Origin: Glandiceps talaboti
Taxonomy: Eukaryota; Hemichordata; Enteropneusta; Spengelidae
Reading direction: 5' to 3'
NCBI RefSeq assembly: GCF_964340395.1
Contig: NC_135564.1
Span: 7,725,361-7,789,360, forward strand
Length of the DNA stretch: 64,000 nt
Both the position numbers and the translations under genes were made by a program. This document shows, in pieces, positions 10,501-22,200 of the stretch. The notes under the pieces are model-generated. The model ran no database searches, was not told the origin of the DNA, and saw only the letters and a program-made list of their open reading frames with translations. How positions within the stretch are numbered: position 1 is the stretch's first letter; each line of letters opens with the position of its first letter.

Positions 10501-13133
10501 TACAAAGGTATGATCTGCTACTACAAACAGTGTACAACAAGTCCTTGGTGAGGTGTATCGCTTTTTCCTTTTCTCATGAAAGTTTTTTGAACCACCTCTA
10601 CTAAGATGTTCGTTGAACTGTTTCGTCTGATCCTTGTATCCACATTGAAGTTTATCTTTTGGCAAAGTTACATCAGAAGTTTTATAGATTACAGAATCAA
10701 AATCAATCACGTCATCCTCTCTGGTCTTAGGAAAGTATGTTGATGCTGGTTCTACAACAAACTCATCTTCTTCAGTGGTTATCTTACCATTGAATAGACC
10801 ATCTTCTGTCACGATGCCATGCACAGTATTGTTACCTTTACCTAAAAGTAAACCAAATATACATTTACACAGAGAAATTTTTAACTGTCTATTGGTAAAA
10901 CTTGAATGTGTAAAGTGAAAATTTCATATCAATTTTCTATCAATTAAGACATACTGTTATTCTGGATGATGGATCAACAACTTTTAATCTAACAACAATA
11001 AATCAATTTAATTTAACAATACATTAAAAATAAATCAAATTAATTTAATTTAACAATAAATTAACAATAAATCAAACTAATTTAATTTAACGATAAATTA
11101 ACAGTAAATTACATTAATTTAATTTAACAATAAATTAACAAAAAGAAAATAATTTCTGGTGTACCAATATGAATTGTAAAAAGGCACTACAAGTGAACTT
11201 ATAATTACATCGTTACTTAAAATAGTACTTTGGAAAGTCTGTGAATGGCTATTTCTATCATTTCACTATCATCAAAATTTCTTACAATTCAACATGATGA
11301 CTTGTAATATCAATATAATTTCTCACTTACCTCTCAAATGACCAACATACGTTTTTGACCTGTCATACTCAATAACAGTTTCACTACCAGTTTCAATTAA
11401 AGCATCACTAGTAAAGATACTGACATCTGGGTAAAGTTCCAACTCAAACAATCTATGGAAAATAAAATATTTCTTTAATATTTCAATAATGTTCTCAAGA
11501 TCTTGTCAAAATATTACAAAAAAAATCTGGGGCAATTGTTGAATGTTGAGTTGTATTTGAAATGTACCAACTGCATAATGGGTTCAATCTGGTAAAATGC
11601 ATATTACGCTACTAAAATGATTGATACATTTTATAATTCAAACATCTTTGCTTAGTGTTCACTTAATTTTAGGCCAACAATGTTGTTAACTCACGATCTA
11701 TCAGTCAATAAATTAATACAAAACAGGCTACATTTCCTATCACTGCTTTTTGCCTTAAAATAGACTTCATGAAGACTTTAACTGTACAGTAATGTGATGA
11801 CCAGCAAGACTTTGTGAGTCTCACACAACAGCTAGTGTGATGTTAGTGATACTAGTAGATGGAGTAATTTGGTGGGTATTCAATTCTGTATAAGAATTAG
11901 GTAAGGAACAATGTCAGAATCAAGTCCCAACTTACTTCGTTTCTTGCCTTCATCTGCAAGCAGGACTAGTATGATGTGTGGTACCCTATAATCTAACATA
12001 TTTGCACATCAGGGGTGAACAAATCCACTGGTCCTTGGTCTGGGACTAGCAATTTTTTGGGGCGGACCTGCACAAATTTTACCTTGTACCACTAATTCTT
12101 TCAGCAGGACCACTGGATTTTTTAAGGCACTGGTCCGAGGACCACCAGTTCACAAAATGATTTGTTCACCCCTGCACATCTATAAAGTAGTACACATTTT
12201 GAATTAACAACTTTTGTATTTCTATATGAACGAGTCTCTCACATCATCATGCCCCCATGACCTTTACATTGCGGTATAATCTACGGGGTAATAGAACAGT
12301 TTCATTTCAAACAATTTTTTTACACAATTACATAACATATTTACTAACCTGTCATATGCAGAAAACTTCAATTGGAGACGTTTTTGTGGTGATCTTTTTG
12401 TAATATGGTGTATTTCAGTCAAGCTATCTTTGTTGTAATACACTGGAGCAAAATTCTTGATAAAAGGAGTAAGGGGAGTTCCTGAAATTGATAGAATAAG
12501 CTAGTGTAGTATGATTCTACATGTTATTCAATCTCTAAATCCATCAAATGATGATGACATTCACAATGAACATTTTAAAACTTGCACTAGCTGACTGAGG
12601 GTTTTGGGGTTTTTGTTTTTTTTATTTTCAACATTATATTTACTGAATTTTTTAAAAATACCTGTTAGTCTTTTTACACATGTCAATTAGAGGGTTATTT
12701 TATCTATAAGTTAATAACTATAGTAATAAGTTGACATTGTGATTCATCAGGGCGCTGATTTTGGGTGCAGACCCGAAAATCAATTTGATTGGATACACCT
12801 ACAGCTGCAATAATTTTAATTGTAGCGTTCTTTGTGGTTTTGAGGTGGGTTTTTTCGCTTTTTTCCCTCCGAACATAAAAAGGACAAAAAAAGGGGAAAG
12901 CTCAGATTACACTCTACTATATGTACTATGTGTACTAATATTACATAAATTTGTTTACCCACACTGCCACATCCTGATTCAAGACTAGACATCTCATTGT
13001 GAACATATTACATCTCTAACAAAACAGTTTCAACAATCATTCCAGTTGCAGCTAGTGCAGCTTTTAACTTACCTGAGCAAAATAATTTTCTCCAAAACAG
13101 AATCAGGAATAGGAGTTTCCATTTATCAAGCAT
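1378..13133 (-). CDS. ADAM10: ADAM10-like membrane metalloprotease-disintegrin (multi-exon gene)
   Basis: Spliced minus-strand gene. Coding exons I can support: 13133-13073, 12481-12349, 11452-11331, 10841-10141, 9201-9073, 8073-7893, 6738-6585, 5812-5708, 5011-4933, 4136-4119 (tentative), 2987-2972 (tentative), 2739-2637, 1554-1378. The product has a signal peptide, a prodomain with a likely cysteine-switch Cys near residue 172, a furin site RKKR (about 197-200), a reprolysin domain with HELGHSFGASHD (His373, Glu374, His377, His383) and a Met-turn Met403, a disintegrin domain starting CGNGIVEGDEECDCG, a Cys-rich region with QPGHPCNDYKGYC, and one membrane segment. The FDEGILGLAWMG and GGICQKS stretches and the ECDCG pattern fit ADAM10 better than ADAM17. 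The family sheds membrane proteins such as Notch and its ligands at the cell surface; that role is inferred here. The tail is only about 20 residues, shorter than in vertebrate ADAM10. The total is about 660 residues, with the 2.97-4.12 kb part uncertain. It could be an invertebrate paralogue rather than the direct orthologue. Confidence 0.9.
1765..1840 (+). repeat. SINE/LINE 3' tail fragment
   Basis: ATTGTAAAGCGCATTGAGG followed by a (TTA)n run. This is the usual 'attgtaaagcgctttgag' plus trinucleotide tail seen at the 3' end of many marine-invertebrate retroelements. Confidence 0.5.
2274..2382. repeat. About 62-bp tandem duplication
   Basis: GAACTTCTAACCTTGTTCAC occurs twice with similar flanks, starting near 2280 and 2345. 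Confidence 0.6.
2637..2739 (-). CDS. ADAM10: ADAM10-like exon: membrane-proximal Cys-rich segment
   Basis: 103 nt, from TTTCTGTAG to GTGGGT. It encodes SSFFVEYIPDGFSQPG then HPCNDYKGYCNNEHICIE, which closely matches ADAM10 '[22 protein letters not shown]'. It leaves in phase 0, compatible with the membrane-segment exon. Confidence 0.9.
2972..2987 (-). CDS. ADAM10: Possible 16-nt microexon with the CC pair of the ADAM10-like gene
   Basis: Between TTCAG and GTTAAG lie 16 bases. Read in the phase demanded by the next exon they give Ser-Cys-Cys-Pro-Gln, reminiscent of the vicinal CC in the ADAM10 'CHVCCMK' segment. An exon linking this to 4119-4136 would still be missing. Tentative. Confidence 0.3.
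3249..3418. mobile_element. Foldback MITE, copy 1
   Basis: The ends are inverted repeats: TATAATTATGTTATTCTCCA on the left and the reverse complement of TGGGGAATAACATCTAATTA on the right. Inner arms also pair (GACCTAAGGGTTGTCACTA with a diverged partner). A second copy is at 43448-43618, so this is a dispersed family. No coding capacity. Confidence 0.7.
3450..3790. repeat. About 115-bp degenerate tandem repeat, three copies
   Basis: The block 'ccattccctggcattgttgg ... agatatttcatg ... cacataatattgaactt' recurs with spacing of about 111-118 bases starting near 3451, 3569 and 3680. It is intronic to the ADAM10-like gene. Confidence 0.65.
4119..4136 (-). CDS. ADAM10: Possible 18-nt microexon of the ADAM10-like gene
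   Basis: CTGCAG, then TGT AGA CCG GAA ATG CAG, then GTAAGT. It encodes CRPEMQ in phase 0, which would follow CYQG and supply the expected next Cys. It rests only on splice signals and phase, and it is one residue short of the usual CxxGxC spacing. Confidence 0.4.
4933..5011 (-). CDS. ADAM10: ADAM10-like exon 9: end of disintegrin domain
   Basis: 79 nt. It encodes DGGSCPVPEFKHDGTKC then TDDMMCYQG, the ADAM 'CP....DGTxC.....CxxG' segment. It has no AG acceptor; the preceding intron ends GATTAC, with a U12-like branch site TTCCTTGAC 13 bases upstream. The donor is GTAAGT, phase 0. Confidence 0.83.
5012..5707 (-). other. Probable U12-type AT-AC intron
   Basis: On the minus strand the intron begins ATATCCTTT and ends ...TTCCTTGAC, then 12 bases, then AC. 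Donor and branch-site matches to the minor-spliceosome consensus are exact (TCCTTRAC). The branch A lies 13 bases from the splice site, and the flanking exons join in phase through conserved ADAM residues. Length 696 bases. Confidence 0.8.
5360..5451 (-). repeat. Dispersed unknown repeat, copy 1
   Basis: On the minus strand: ATATCAGTTGTTATCAG, then GACATTGCAAATAGC, then TTTAGAGATGGAAACAATTT and TTATGACACCCG. It matches copies at 23662-23765 and 50866-50955. It lies inside the AT-AC intron. Confidence 0.6.
5708..5812 (-). CDS. ADAM10: ADAM10-like exon 8: disintegrin domain, ends at an AT-AC intron
   Basis: 105 nt. It encodes SPTASNCCSKKCRFFKSKHN and then CSEETVCADAAYC, matching the ADAM10/17 pattern 'CC..CxFxxxxxxC'. 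No GT donor fits. The exon stops at CTGTCA and the intron opens with ATATCCTTT, the exact U12-type AT-AC donor. The next exon continues in frame (CAG, Gln). Confidence 0.85.
6023..6150. repeat. (TACAG)n microsatellite
   Basis: About 25 units of the 5-base word TACAG with a few variants. It gives long open frames on both strands that have no coding meaning. Confidence 0.95.
6585..6738 (-). CDS. ADAM10: ADAM10-like exon 7: start of disintegrin domain
   Basis: 154 nt, acceptor TTTCAG, donor GTATTG. It encodes ICGNGIVEGDEECDCGSVDD, CYDDCCYP and CTLKPGAVC. The order and Cys spacing match the ADAM10 disintegrin domain. The acceptor region is copied several times in the adjoining intron (see the minisatellite at 6737-7030). 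Confidence 0.93.
6737..7030. repeat. About 58-bp minisatellite derived from an exon start
   Basis: Units start with GGGGTTCTGAAATTACAATA near 6737, 6781, 6839, 6898 and 6955. Each contains a copy of the ADAM10-like exon 7 acceptor and first codons (on the minus strand, TTTCAGAACCCCC then TTGTCAATCTGTGGT). The array touches the true acceptor at 6739. Confidence 0.85.
7893..8073 (-). CDS. ADAM10: ADAM10-like exon 6: third zinc His and Met-turn
   Basis: 181 nt, from CTCAG to GTATGT. It starts with His-Asp, completing HELGHSFGASHD. Then come KECAPDEESGGYFLMYMYA, with the Met-turn that supports the zinc site, and RFSPCSIEDM, as in ADAM10 'KFSLCSIRNI'. Ends phase 1. Confidence 0.92.
9073..9201 (-). 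CDS. ADAM10: ADAM10-like exon 5: zinc-binding helix
   Basis: 129 nt, phase 0 to 0, from TCATCAG to GTAAGT. It encodes the segment ending TLAHELGHSFGAS. The intron splits the HExxHxxGxxH zinc motif just before its third His, which is the first codon of the next exon. Confidence 0.92.
10141..10841 (-). CDS. ADAM10: ADAM10-like exon 4: prodomain end, furin site, catalytic domain start
   Basis: Largest exon (701 nt), from TTTTAG to GTAAGT. It carries the end of the prodomain (HGIVTEDGLFNGKI), a likely cysteine-switch CGY, the proprotein-convertase site EKRKKR, and the first part of the reprolysin domain. The latter includes YDDYCLAVLLSNQDFDEGIL and GLAWMGSLDYGQIGGICQKS, strongly ADAM10-like. The exon ends in phase 0. 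Confidence 0.93.
11331..11452 (-). CDS. ADAM10: ADAM10-like exon 3: prodomain
   Basis: Bounded by CATAG and GTAAGT, 122 nt. It encodes LFELELYPDVSIFTSDALIE followed by VIEYDRSKTYVGHLRG, matching the ADAM10 pattern of strand, acidic turn and 'YTGHIYG'. Phase 2 in, phase 1 out. Confidence 0.87.
12011..12173. mobile_element. Small inverted-repeat element flanked by GCACATC
   Basis: The terminal inverted repeats AGGGGTGAACAAATC and GATTTGTTCACCCCT are perfect, and inner arms (ACTGGTCCTTGGTC / GGTCCGAGGACC) also pair. GCACATC directly abuts both ends as a 7-base target duplication. The CAGGGGTG-like ends suggest a hAT-derived MITE. Confidence 0.75.
12349..12481 (-). CDS. ADAM10: ADAM10-like exon 2: prodomain
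   Basis: Bounded by TTTCAG and GTTAGT, 133 nt. It encodes a prodomain stretch containing PLTPFIKNFAPVYYNKDSL, aligned to the ADAM10 N-terminal 'PLNKYIRHYEGLSYNVDSL' region. It enters phase 1 and leaves phase 2, matching both neighbours. Confidence 0.85.
13073..13133 (-). CDS. ADAM10: ADAM10-like exon 1: start codon and signal peptide
   Basis: The start codon is followed by MLDKWKLLFLILFWRKLFC, a hydrophobic secretion signal. The exon ends CTCAG/GTAAGT, phase 1, and joins in frame to the next exon (GGA, Gly). The same frame is open upstream to about 13280, but this Met gives the clean signal peptide. The remaining upstream part is probably 5' UTR. Confidence 0.75.
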
Positions 13134-13379
13134 CTTTGAGTATGTGGAAATACACTGTTCAACTTCGAATTCAAGTAAGATTATGGCGGCAACATTTTGA
13201 ACTTGACAGCTGCATATGCAGTCAGGATACAACAGAAAACCTGGTACTTGGTTGTTGGATTCCTGCGTGTCTTGTGTCACACGACTTGTGTGTAATTTGC
13301 GAATCAGTATTTAGAAGAAGGTTCCTGTGCAATCATGACTTCACACTCAAAAAAAACGTAACACGTTGATACTTTTTCC

Positions 13380-14540
13380 CCCGTCTGAAAATAAGATTAT
13401 TTTACTATGCGTTGCAGACGACAGTTTTCAAACTAGTAGCGCGCCCTCATGCATGTCATAATGAATAATCAGAGCCCTACGGGATGTCATGAGAACTGGT
13501 ACACTGCTCGTATTGAAATCTACTTATAGGTTCGACAATGCATTAAAATTCACTGAATCGCCATGAAAATATAATGCTGTATTTTCAATTGGAAAGTAAA
13601 ACCAAAAATCATGTGAAATAATCAAACCACGTAGAATGTGAGACCATGCAAATAAGGTAGGTGGATTCCCTTTATCACGTGATAAGTATATTATGATGAT
13701 GAGTGGTGAAGTCAAAGTCCATACACTTAGTACTTCAACGCTGTCTGAGAAAAGGTGAGTTCACGTTCGTCTTTTTTTCAGCACTATCGCTACAACGATT
13801 GCTATAATTGTAGTATAGGAATGACCGTTGCCTCATAATCGACTCGTAAGAAGGTAACAGTCTGTAAAAGGAAATTATGAATACTTGGCATGGATAGGTT
13901 CTTGTCGACGACAGTGTATTTTTGCTTGGATGCCGACACGATGTAAACAGAGACTGATGTGTCATTGTTTAGTCAGATATTAGTCATAATTCAAGACAGG
14001 ACAAGTTTTCTTAGTGAATTTTACTCTCGTTTTTAAAGGACTGAATGATAAGGAACGAAGATATAACCGTTTTTGACCCTTGATTTTGAGCAGCGCACTG
14101 TGTTGCATTTGGTTATCTCGCATGTTTCTAGTGTGACGTGTGGGCGGTACGTATAAAACCTCAGACCAAGTATTTGTATGTATAGAACGCAGTGTGAATG
14201 AAATGTGAAAATTGCACATCGGGATGTTTACGTCGGATTTCAGCGGATGTTGATTCACCCACTGCCTCGTGTTCATCAGATTATGATGATACAAAAGGAA
14301 AATGCTAAAATAGACGTAAATACTGAATGCGAGCTATCGTAAATGTCAATGCCACTGCCAGCGAGATGTGTACTAGCAGTAGTACTACTACATGTAAATG
14401 TTACATATATGTCATACATGAGCAACATGACATCGATAGTGAACCTGACAAGTCTAGTCTGTGTACACCGGTATGATCACGGGAATGAGACGTCCATATG
14501 CAGACTCTACACATTTTAACACAACGTTCATTTTCAACAT
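13380..14540. promoter_or_regulatory. CpG-richer block, possible shared promoter region
   Basis: CG dinucleotides are noticeably denser here (ATCGCTACAACGATTG, GTCGACGACAG, TAGCGCGCCC) than in the surrounding AT-rich DNA. It lies just upstream of the ADAM10-like start and on the 5' side of the MEGF10-like gene. I see no clear TATA or initiator. Confidence 0.35.
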
Positions 14541-16173
14541 AAATCCTTCACTTGCTGGTTTCTTCCATCCACCAGACAAGCAGAAAAATATAATTTCTCA
14601 ACTACATTTATAGTCTGAAATTTACTATAAAACACAATTTCACTCAGTATGAATACCATAGAATTGTTAATCACATTTCCTGTGGTTGGCCATTGTCCAA
14701 TATTTCAACTACATGTGAAGTACAAATGCAAAAAGACCTTGACATGTAAATATTTTTTGTTCATGTATTGCTTTGTATTTTACTAGTATATGAATTCAAA
14801 TTGTGGAGATGAGATAATATTGCTAAAGAGAAAAATTCAGCTGAGTCCCATATGCTGATTATGTCATAGGGGCCCTTTATTTCAGCAAGACTTTACCACA
14901 GATAGTAGTTTAAGTTTGAGCCCCCCCCCCCCCCCCAGCTGTTTATATAATATCTGTAAAATAAATTTTTACAAATACATTATTATTATTATTATTATCT
15001 TTATTATGTCCATATCCAAATCTGGATATCAGACCTATATACATGGAATCTTGCATAACACATTTTACCTTTTCTTTATGGGGGAGGGGAGTCAATTTCA
15101 AACTGTTTATGTAAAGCCTTGTTGGCTATCACTAAGGGTGCTAATAGTGTTAACATATTCCTCCACCTAAAATTACTGGATTCTCCAAAGTTTGGTGGAT
15201 AAAATTACTCTGAAAGAAAGCAAAAATGGTTTGTTCCAAGTTTTCAATGTTTTTACCACCAGAGATATTTGTGTAACAATTACCATGTACTACAATGTAC
15301 TTAAAAAATATTTATTTTAGTGAGTTTTTTTTCGGAATAACTTTCCCAACATACACAATTTATTGTAGAAATCTAACATTGCTACATGAACTTCAAATGT
15401 AGTTCACGCCATATATACATGATGTAGAAAACACAATCTAAAAATAATTTGTTATTATATTGTGGCTGGTGGTACAAGGTAATTATTTTCACTGTCAAAC
15501 ACACAATGTAACAGATGTTTGAGCTAAGATTAGATGTACATGGGGTTTAATTGGAAAATATTGGACAAATAAATTACATTTACCAAAGCTTTTATACATC
15601 AATGTTTGGTGAGAAGTGGTGGAATGATGTCATCTCACCAACTTTGGATAGGTTGTGTAATTCGAAGTAAGGTTTTCTATATCAATGGAACAAATAATAC
15701 AGTAGTACTAGTAGCTGCTGACAAACAAGACACCAACATTTAATAGATGTTTTTATTGAATGACATTTTGTATAAGAAAGAAAAGGTCATAAAACTGTAA
15801 TGCAGCACTATGATTGATTGAGATGTGCCCATACAAAGATTGTCTGTGTACACAGTTATTGAGTTAAAGTGTGGAGTGGGTGTTAGGGGAGTCAGGAAAC
15901 ATTGTAACCCACCAAGATAACATTTAGATCGTATTCATCGTAAACCCCAGTCAGTCTCTTTTACGGCACCATCCAAAACGAGCCATCAATATTCATTTCA
16001 ATTTATTTTGCAGTGTCGCAGAAGAAATAATGTGCAAGAATGCATTTACATATAATAGCTATGTTTGATTCCTATGAATGTTCATTGCATAAGTGTAATC
16101 TTATCAGTGTAGATGGATTTGATAGGATTGTTATATTGTTCTGGACCAGCATTGTATATATATACAATGTGGT

Positions 16174-16466
<293 letters not shown>

Positions 16467-18397
16467 TAATCAGATATGGGCCTTTTATACATTTCATGTA
16501 AATTCTAATGTCACTGACATGTAGCTCATTTGGATGACTTTTTAAAGTTTGAATCGACATTAGTACTGGATGATCAGCTTGTGTGTTTTACTTTCATACA
16601 TGTACTAAAAAAACCTTTTAGATCAAATTGGCATGTATATGGCTATGACTTGAGAAATCTGATTGAATATGTGTGAATGGCTCAGGATTGCTCTGTGTCG
16701 GAGATCAGAACAGGATTTGAATTCTACAATGTGTAGGATGTAGAGTGGCAATTCAGATGAAAATATTTATACAAATGATTTTGTTAGTTTTTGAAAATAA
16801 TGAAGTTTTCATTTTATCAAATGGTGACATCATGTTTCTAGTGTCCAGAGAACATTTATTGACACAGTTATTATTGACTAGTAGTGATGATTGTTGTGTT
16901 GACTTAATAGATTATGTAAGTGTCACATAACTGTTAAGTGTGTACTCATAATGAGTACTTAAGTCATTAGACTATGTAATTAGACTAGTATTTATTTGTG
17001 GTCAAACTGTGAAATGGTCATTGATTTGTGATATTCACACATTACTGTGTGTCAAGTACATATGATATACCAATCATTTTACTGTCAAACACAGCAGGAT
17101 TGTAATGGAGGAAATTATTTTGTGAACATTGATTCAGCTACACTTCCCTCAATTATGGCTAGCTGTGTGCAGCTGTTATCTGGCAAGTAAAACCACAACC
17201 ACAAACATAGACATTGGAGGGGTCCTCTCCACTGTCTATGCCACAACTTGTCAAATGATTAAAGCTTTGATTGTATATATAGTCTTTCTGAAACGCTCCC
17301 TTGTTCTGCTGTGGTATGAACATTTTTTTCAAGTAGCGTAGCAACTAAATGTTTTTCCATGCTTGTAAGAATGGCAATATCAGGTTTACAATTCAACTGT
17401 CGCTACCCCAAACATACCTTCCAATACCCATGTGAAACTCACACTGAAGAGGTATAAATGACTTTCCTTATAGGGTTAATGTATGTGGGCTGATGACCAT
17501 ATATGGTCATTTGGATTGTGTCATCGGGTTGGGTGGTGCCATAGGTGATAAACCATCACCCGACACTGATAGGGAACAGGGGGACAACATGAACAGAATT
17601 GGGTGTAGCTTTAGAATTGTAGTGACAGCAATGTTAAACAACTTTATTTCATAGTCTTTTCATATTTGAAAGAGAAGATACACTATTACCATAAGTCTGT
17701 GTTATTTTGCTGTGTTTGAACTTCACTTTCAATGAATAAGCTGTGAAGGTCGAGTTATAAATAGAGTACCCCAGGTGAAAGTGGTATTACCCGATTTGCA
17801 TAACAAAACATTCTATACTGTAAAGGTAATAATGTATGAGATAAAGAGCCTATTATTGAGAAGAACCACATATAGGTCCACTCAAAGAAAAAAAAACACA
17901 ACGTCATTGCAGGTTGATTTTGTCATTGCAGGACTGGTTTGTAAAAAGTTGACAGTACAACAGAGCTAGTCTTGATTGAGAACTGTGCCAAACTGTGTTC
18001 AACTTCAAGTCTTGGTGAGAGTTTTCATATTTCCTAGCTGGTTCTAGGGATATATCCAGTGTTTACGCAACCAAACCCAGTGACGTACATACACAAAGTA
18101 TTGATCAACAAGTGGTGATTTCTAAGGTGAGAATGAAAGAATGTTTTGAATGTGAGTGTTACCGTAAGTCTAAGTCCATTGAATGGTTTTGTCAGTTGAG
18201 TCCAGTATGAAAATATGGAAAGATCGATCCGTATATAGTATATTTTCATATGGTTTCAAATTGGAGACAAACTTTGATACATGTGTACACATTTAGTGTC
18301 CTCTCTCTGTCAGTGTTTGAGTTGAATCTCATTCAAAAAATAGAAAGTTTAAAAATAGCAGAAATTTAACGGAATTCAAGTTACCAGTACAGATGAA

Positions 18398-18400
<3 letters not shown>

Positions 18401-18489
<89 letters not shown>
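18401..18489. repeat. (CA)n microsatellite
   Basis: Uninterrupted CA dinucleotides over about 88 bases. Confidence 0.97.
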
Positions 18490-18490
<1 letters not shown>

Positions 18491-19188
18491 ATATAAGAAA
18501 ATCTTAAATATGATGTCCTATTCTATGTCACATGCGTAGTGCCAGTAACCCATTTCAGGTCACTCACTATATATGAAAAATGCAATAGCACCCCTTTTGG
18601 CTATTACCACAAAGTCCAGATTCTCAAAATAAACATGGCGTGCCATAAATGAATTGAAAACATTCAGATATAGTATTGTCAAATTTAGGATAATTAGACA
18701 TTTATTTTATTCAAATGAATGTATTTATAGTTTAGTGATCAGACCATAGACCCAACACAAGATCAGACCCTACAAAATAGGAGACATTCCCAATTCCTCA
18801 TATCTATGTAGAGTTCATTAAATCCAATAGTAAACTGTATACATGTAGTTGTCATGATGAAATGCCATGGATGTATGTGTAACATCTGAAATGCATTTCT
18901 TAGATCAAAGTGAAATCATAGCGTACATTTGTACATACTATATATATTTGTAAGAAAGCAAGCAACCTACATTCATACATGTGTCTCTACATAACGCAGA
19001 CCCCACCTCTGCCCTTTGTCAACCACAGTAGCTTATGAAGCCTTAGAAGTGCATAGTGTTTCATGTCACGTGATCATTACAGTCAAAAAGAACGCACAAA
19101 AACAGAGTAAGAAATGAAAGGAGAAAGTTATTTGAAATCCATGTTGGTATAAAACTATATTGGTAGGAAATTTTACATTTATTTTAAG

Positions 19189-19190
<2 letters not shown>

Positions 19191-19244
<54 letters not shown>

Positions 19245-19258
19245 ATGCGTGCATGCGT
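19191..19258. repeat. (GT)n microsatellite
   Basis: GT dinucleotides to about 19243, followed by GCATGCGT variants. Confidence 0.95.
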
Positions 19259-22200
19259 GTGTATATATGACAAAGTTGTTTCCATTGTTTTGCACAAGAA
19301 ACATGTTTACAAGAAAACAGGTTTGTACAATGTTGTTCAATCAAACGTGAAGTGTGTATAACAACAACAGAGAACTGTGCCCTAAAGGCTTGTTTACTGC
19401 CACTGTCAGTCTATCACATCTATAAGGCCCTTCATGTGGGTATGAAAGTTGAACCTAAGACTTGTTTCAACACCAAACTGAACAGGGTTCATCATGACTT
19501 TAATAAATCTCTTTCAGGCAGATAGCAATAAAAAGTTCTATTTGTTAGATAGAAAGTATCTGTTTACTTCCATCATACTTGCCTCTGAAAGGCACACACA
19601 CCTGTTATAATTTATCAAACATGAGTATGATACATTTTGCTCAAAAAAAGTTGTTAACTGAATAATGTAATATGTGAAAAAGTGGGATTTTAATGGTAAT
19701 GACCTTATTTCAGTGACTTTAACAATGACAAAGAGGGTACGTCACAATTAATGCTGCCCAAGAGTCCCTGTTTATCTGTGTGTGTTGCTGAAAAACAGTT
19801 ATACCTAGTGACTGAGTGAGGTCAAGGCCAAGTTAACAATAACATCAAGGACATGCCATATCTTGTCTGACAATTGATTCTTTTCTTAATGATAAGATTA
19901 TGTAAATTTTGTGATAAAACCTGAAGGACATACTGTATCCTTAGATGTTAGAATTGTTCAAGAAAGTTTCCAAGATGTATGGGGGAAAGATTTTGGATAA
20001 GGAAAAGTAATATATGTACATATTCATGTATTGCATAGCAGTTGACAGATATTTTTTTCGTCGTGATTCTTTTCAAAATAAATCTTTCTCCAGGGGACAG
20101 GGAAGTGCTTGTACATCAAAACATATTTTGAAAAGTGATTTACTAATGTTCAAGTTTAAATGATAACTATAAGACATTACTCATAAGTTATAATCACTTG
20201 CATGTAAAAAGTAATACTCAGTCCTCTTGAGCCAGCAAACCCAATGATTGGCTCAGATTAAGGCCCATCTCTGATTAGGATTAAAGTAAGATTTGAAAAA
20301 CTATAGAACTATAGAAAAAGTTCAAAACAAAAGAGTAATCCCTGTGATGGCTTCTCTGATAAGATTGTACTAATGCCAGGATTTGGGATTCAAAACATTG
20401 GGTTTTATCAATAGTTTGAATAAAAAAAGGTGACATTTCTAAGCAACAGTAATTTCCCATGCCCAAAGAGTAATAATATATTTAATTGTGATGGTTCCAC
20501 TGATAGCACTAATGTAAGATTGCGGGATTCAAATATGCTTCAACAATAAAGAATAACTTTTTCTAGACAACATACGTCAGTGCATGAGAAATAATTTGAA
20601 CAAATCGAGGGTCAATCCTTTCCGTTAATCTCATGGTCACATTTCTGTGGATGGATTAAAAAATTCCAGAAATTCTTTGTCTATGTGACCTGGTCTTGTC
20701 CGGTATTAATCCATTGTTCGTCAGAATACAACAAACTGATTAAGTAATGTCAATATTTGTACAAATCAAGATGTTGCAATCTTGTATGTTGAGACTGAAA
20801 GTTTTGGGGGTCAGAGGTCGGCATTATAAGAAGTAAAATCAAACTTTTAATGAAAAGCGTTAGACCTGTGTCAGATTAAGATAATAGTAGAATTTAGTGA
20901 GTTGTCAGGCAGAGTTATTGGTAAGGTTGGTAATGAAATAAGAATACATGTAGTCTTAAATGATCCTTATCAAGACAGGGAGGAGACAAAATCTATCTTC
21001 GTTCACAAGTAATTTTAGTTACCAGGGTTACCATCAAAATTACTGTATAATGTAAGAGTAACTATGCTAGTTTCATTATGTATCATCCGTTTCTGGTACC
21101 AGGGTTTCGTCAATGAAGCTGTTCTTGCAAAAAGCTGTTCTTACGTAATTTTTCAGTGGACAGGCAATTTTTTTTCAGTTAGTAGTGAGAGAAGGGTGAA
21201 TTGCTACATGTAATTCCATGATGGAAATAGAGATAAATAAAATTATCTAGCCACTTTCAATACATCAGAGTTTAATCAAATTGGTATAATAAGTATTTAG
21301 TTTACGGAAAATGTGTAGAATTGTTTTATGGTTTAAGTTTCCCACCAGTAACAAAAACATTAAAGATCTTGTGCAGTCACAAATGAATTTCTTATTCAGC
21401 ATAATTATTGATATTTTCAAAATTCTTGGTGTAGAGTAAAAGTATGATCATCAAATAGATTTTTGTCATGTTTTGTGTAGGTTTGTCACTTTCTGATATA
21501 CTTTCATTTTGTACATATACTGTGAATTTTGTAAAGTGAAAATAAAATTTTGTTAGTACAATGTAACACAGAATGAAAATATTGTAAATATGATGTAAAA
21601 AATTATAACTGTCATAGCTTTCTATGTAATGGGATGTTTTATCTGTACCCATGTCACCATAGCCCAAACAACTTGCACTGGTCTCATTATCTCAGGCGGC
21701 AAACTTAGACCTTTCACAGGTGGTTTGAAAGGTTGGCTTCAAGTCATTGGACCATGATTAAAAGTCTCTAGGCGAATTTCACCAAGGCATACTATTAAAA
21801 TGCAAGCTACTAAAGACCAGTGGGAGGGGGAGCAAGGGGGTCATGACATTTGCCAGGGTTCAGTTTAAGGGGGAGTGAACACAAAGCACCAGGTGATAAT
21901 AGGAATAAAGCTTCTTTTGAAGTTTTAAGTGACTGACTCACACCATCTTTTGTGGTTTTAGGAGATCTGCCTGATTGAGAACAGTACGGTTTACCCAAAT
22001 AATATGTGTTAGTCACTCGGTGACTCGCAAATGCCTTTGTTATCCCAGAAGATCTTACCTATACACTGGTCACTTTTTATTCCTTGTCTTTTTATTTGAC
22101 AAGAATCCTGTATTACAATGGTGTGTTGATGAATAGATGTCCACTAGAATTTTGAAGTCACAGTTAAGAATTGCGAAATCAGGAAATTTGATAAAGAATA

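Noticed and set aside
13046-13369. 107-codon plus-strand frame near the protease start
   Set aside because: Overlaps the signal-peptide exon antisense; no splice or family support.
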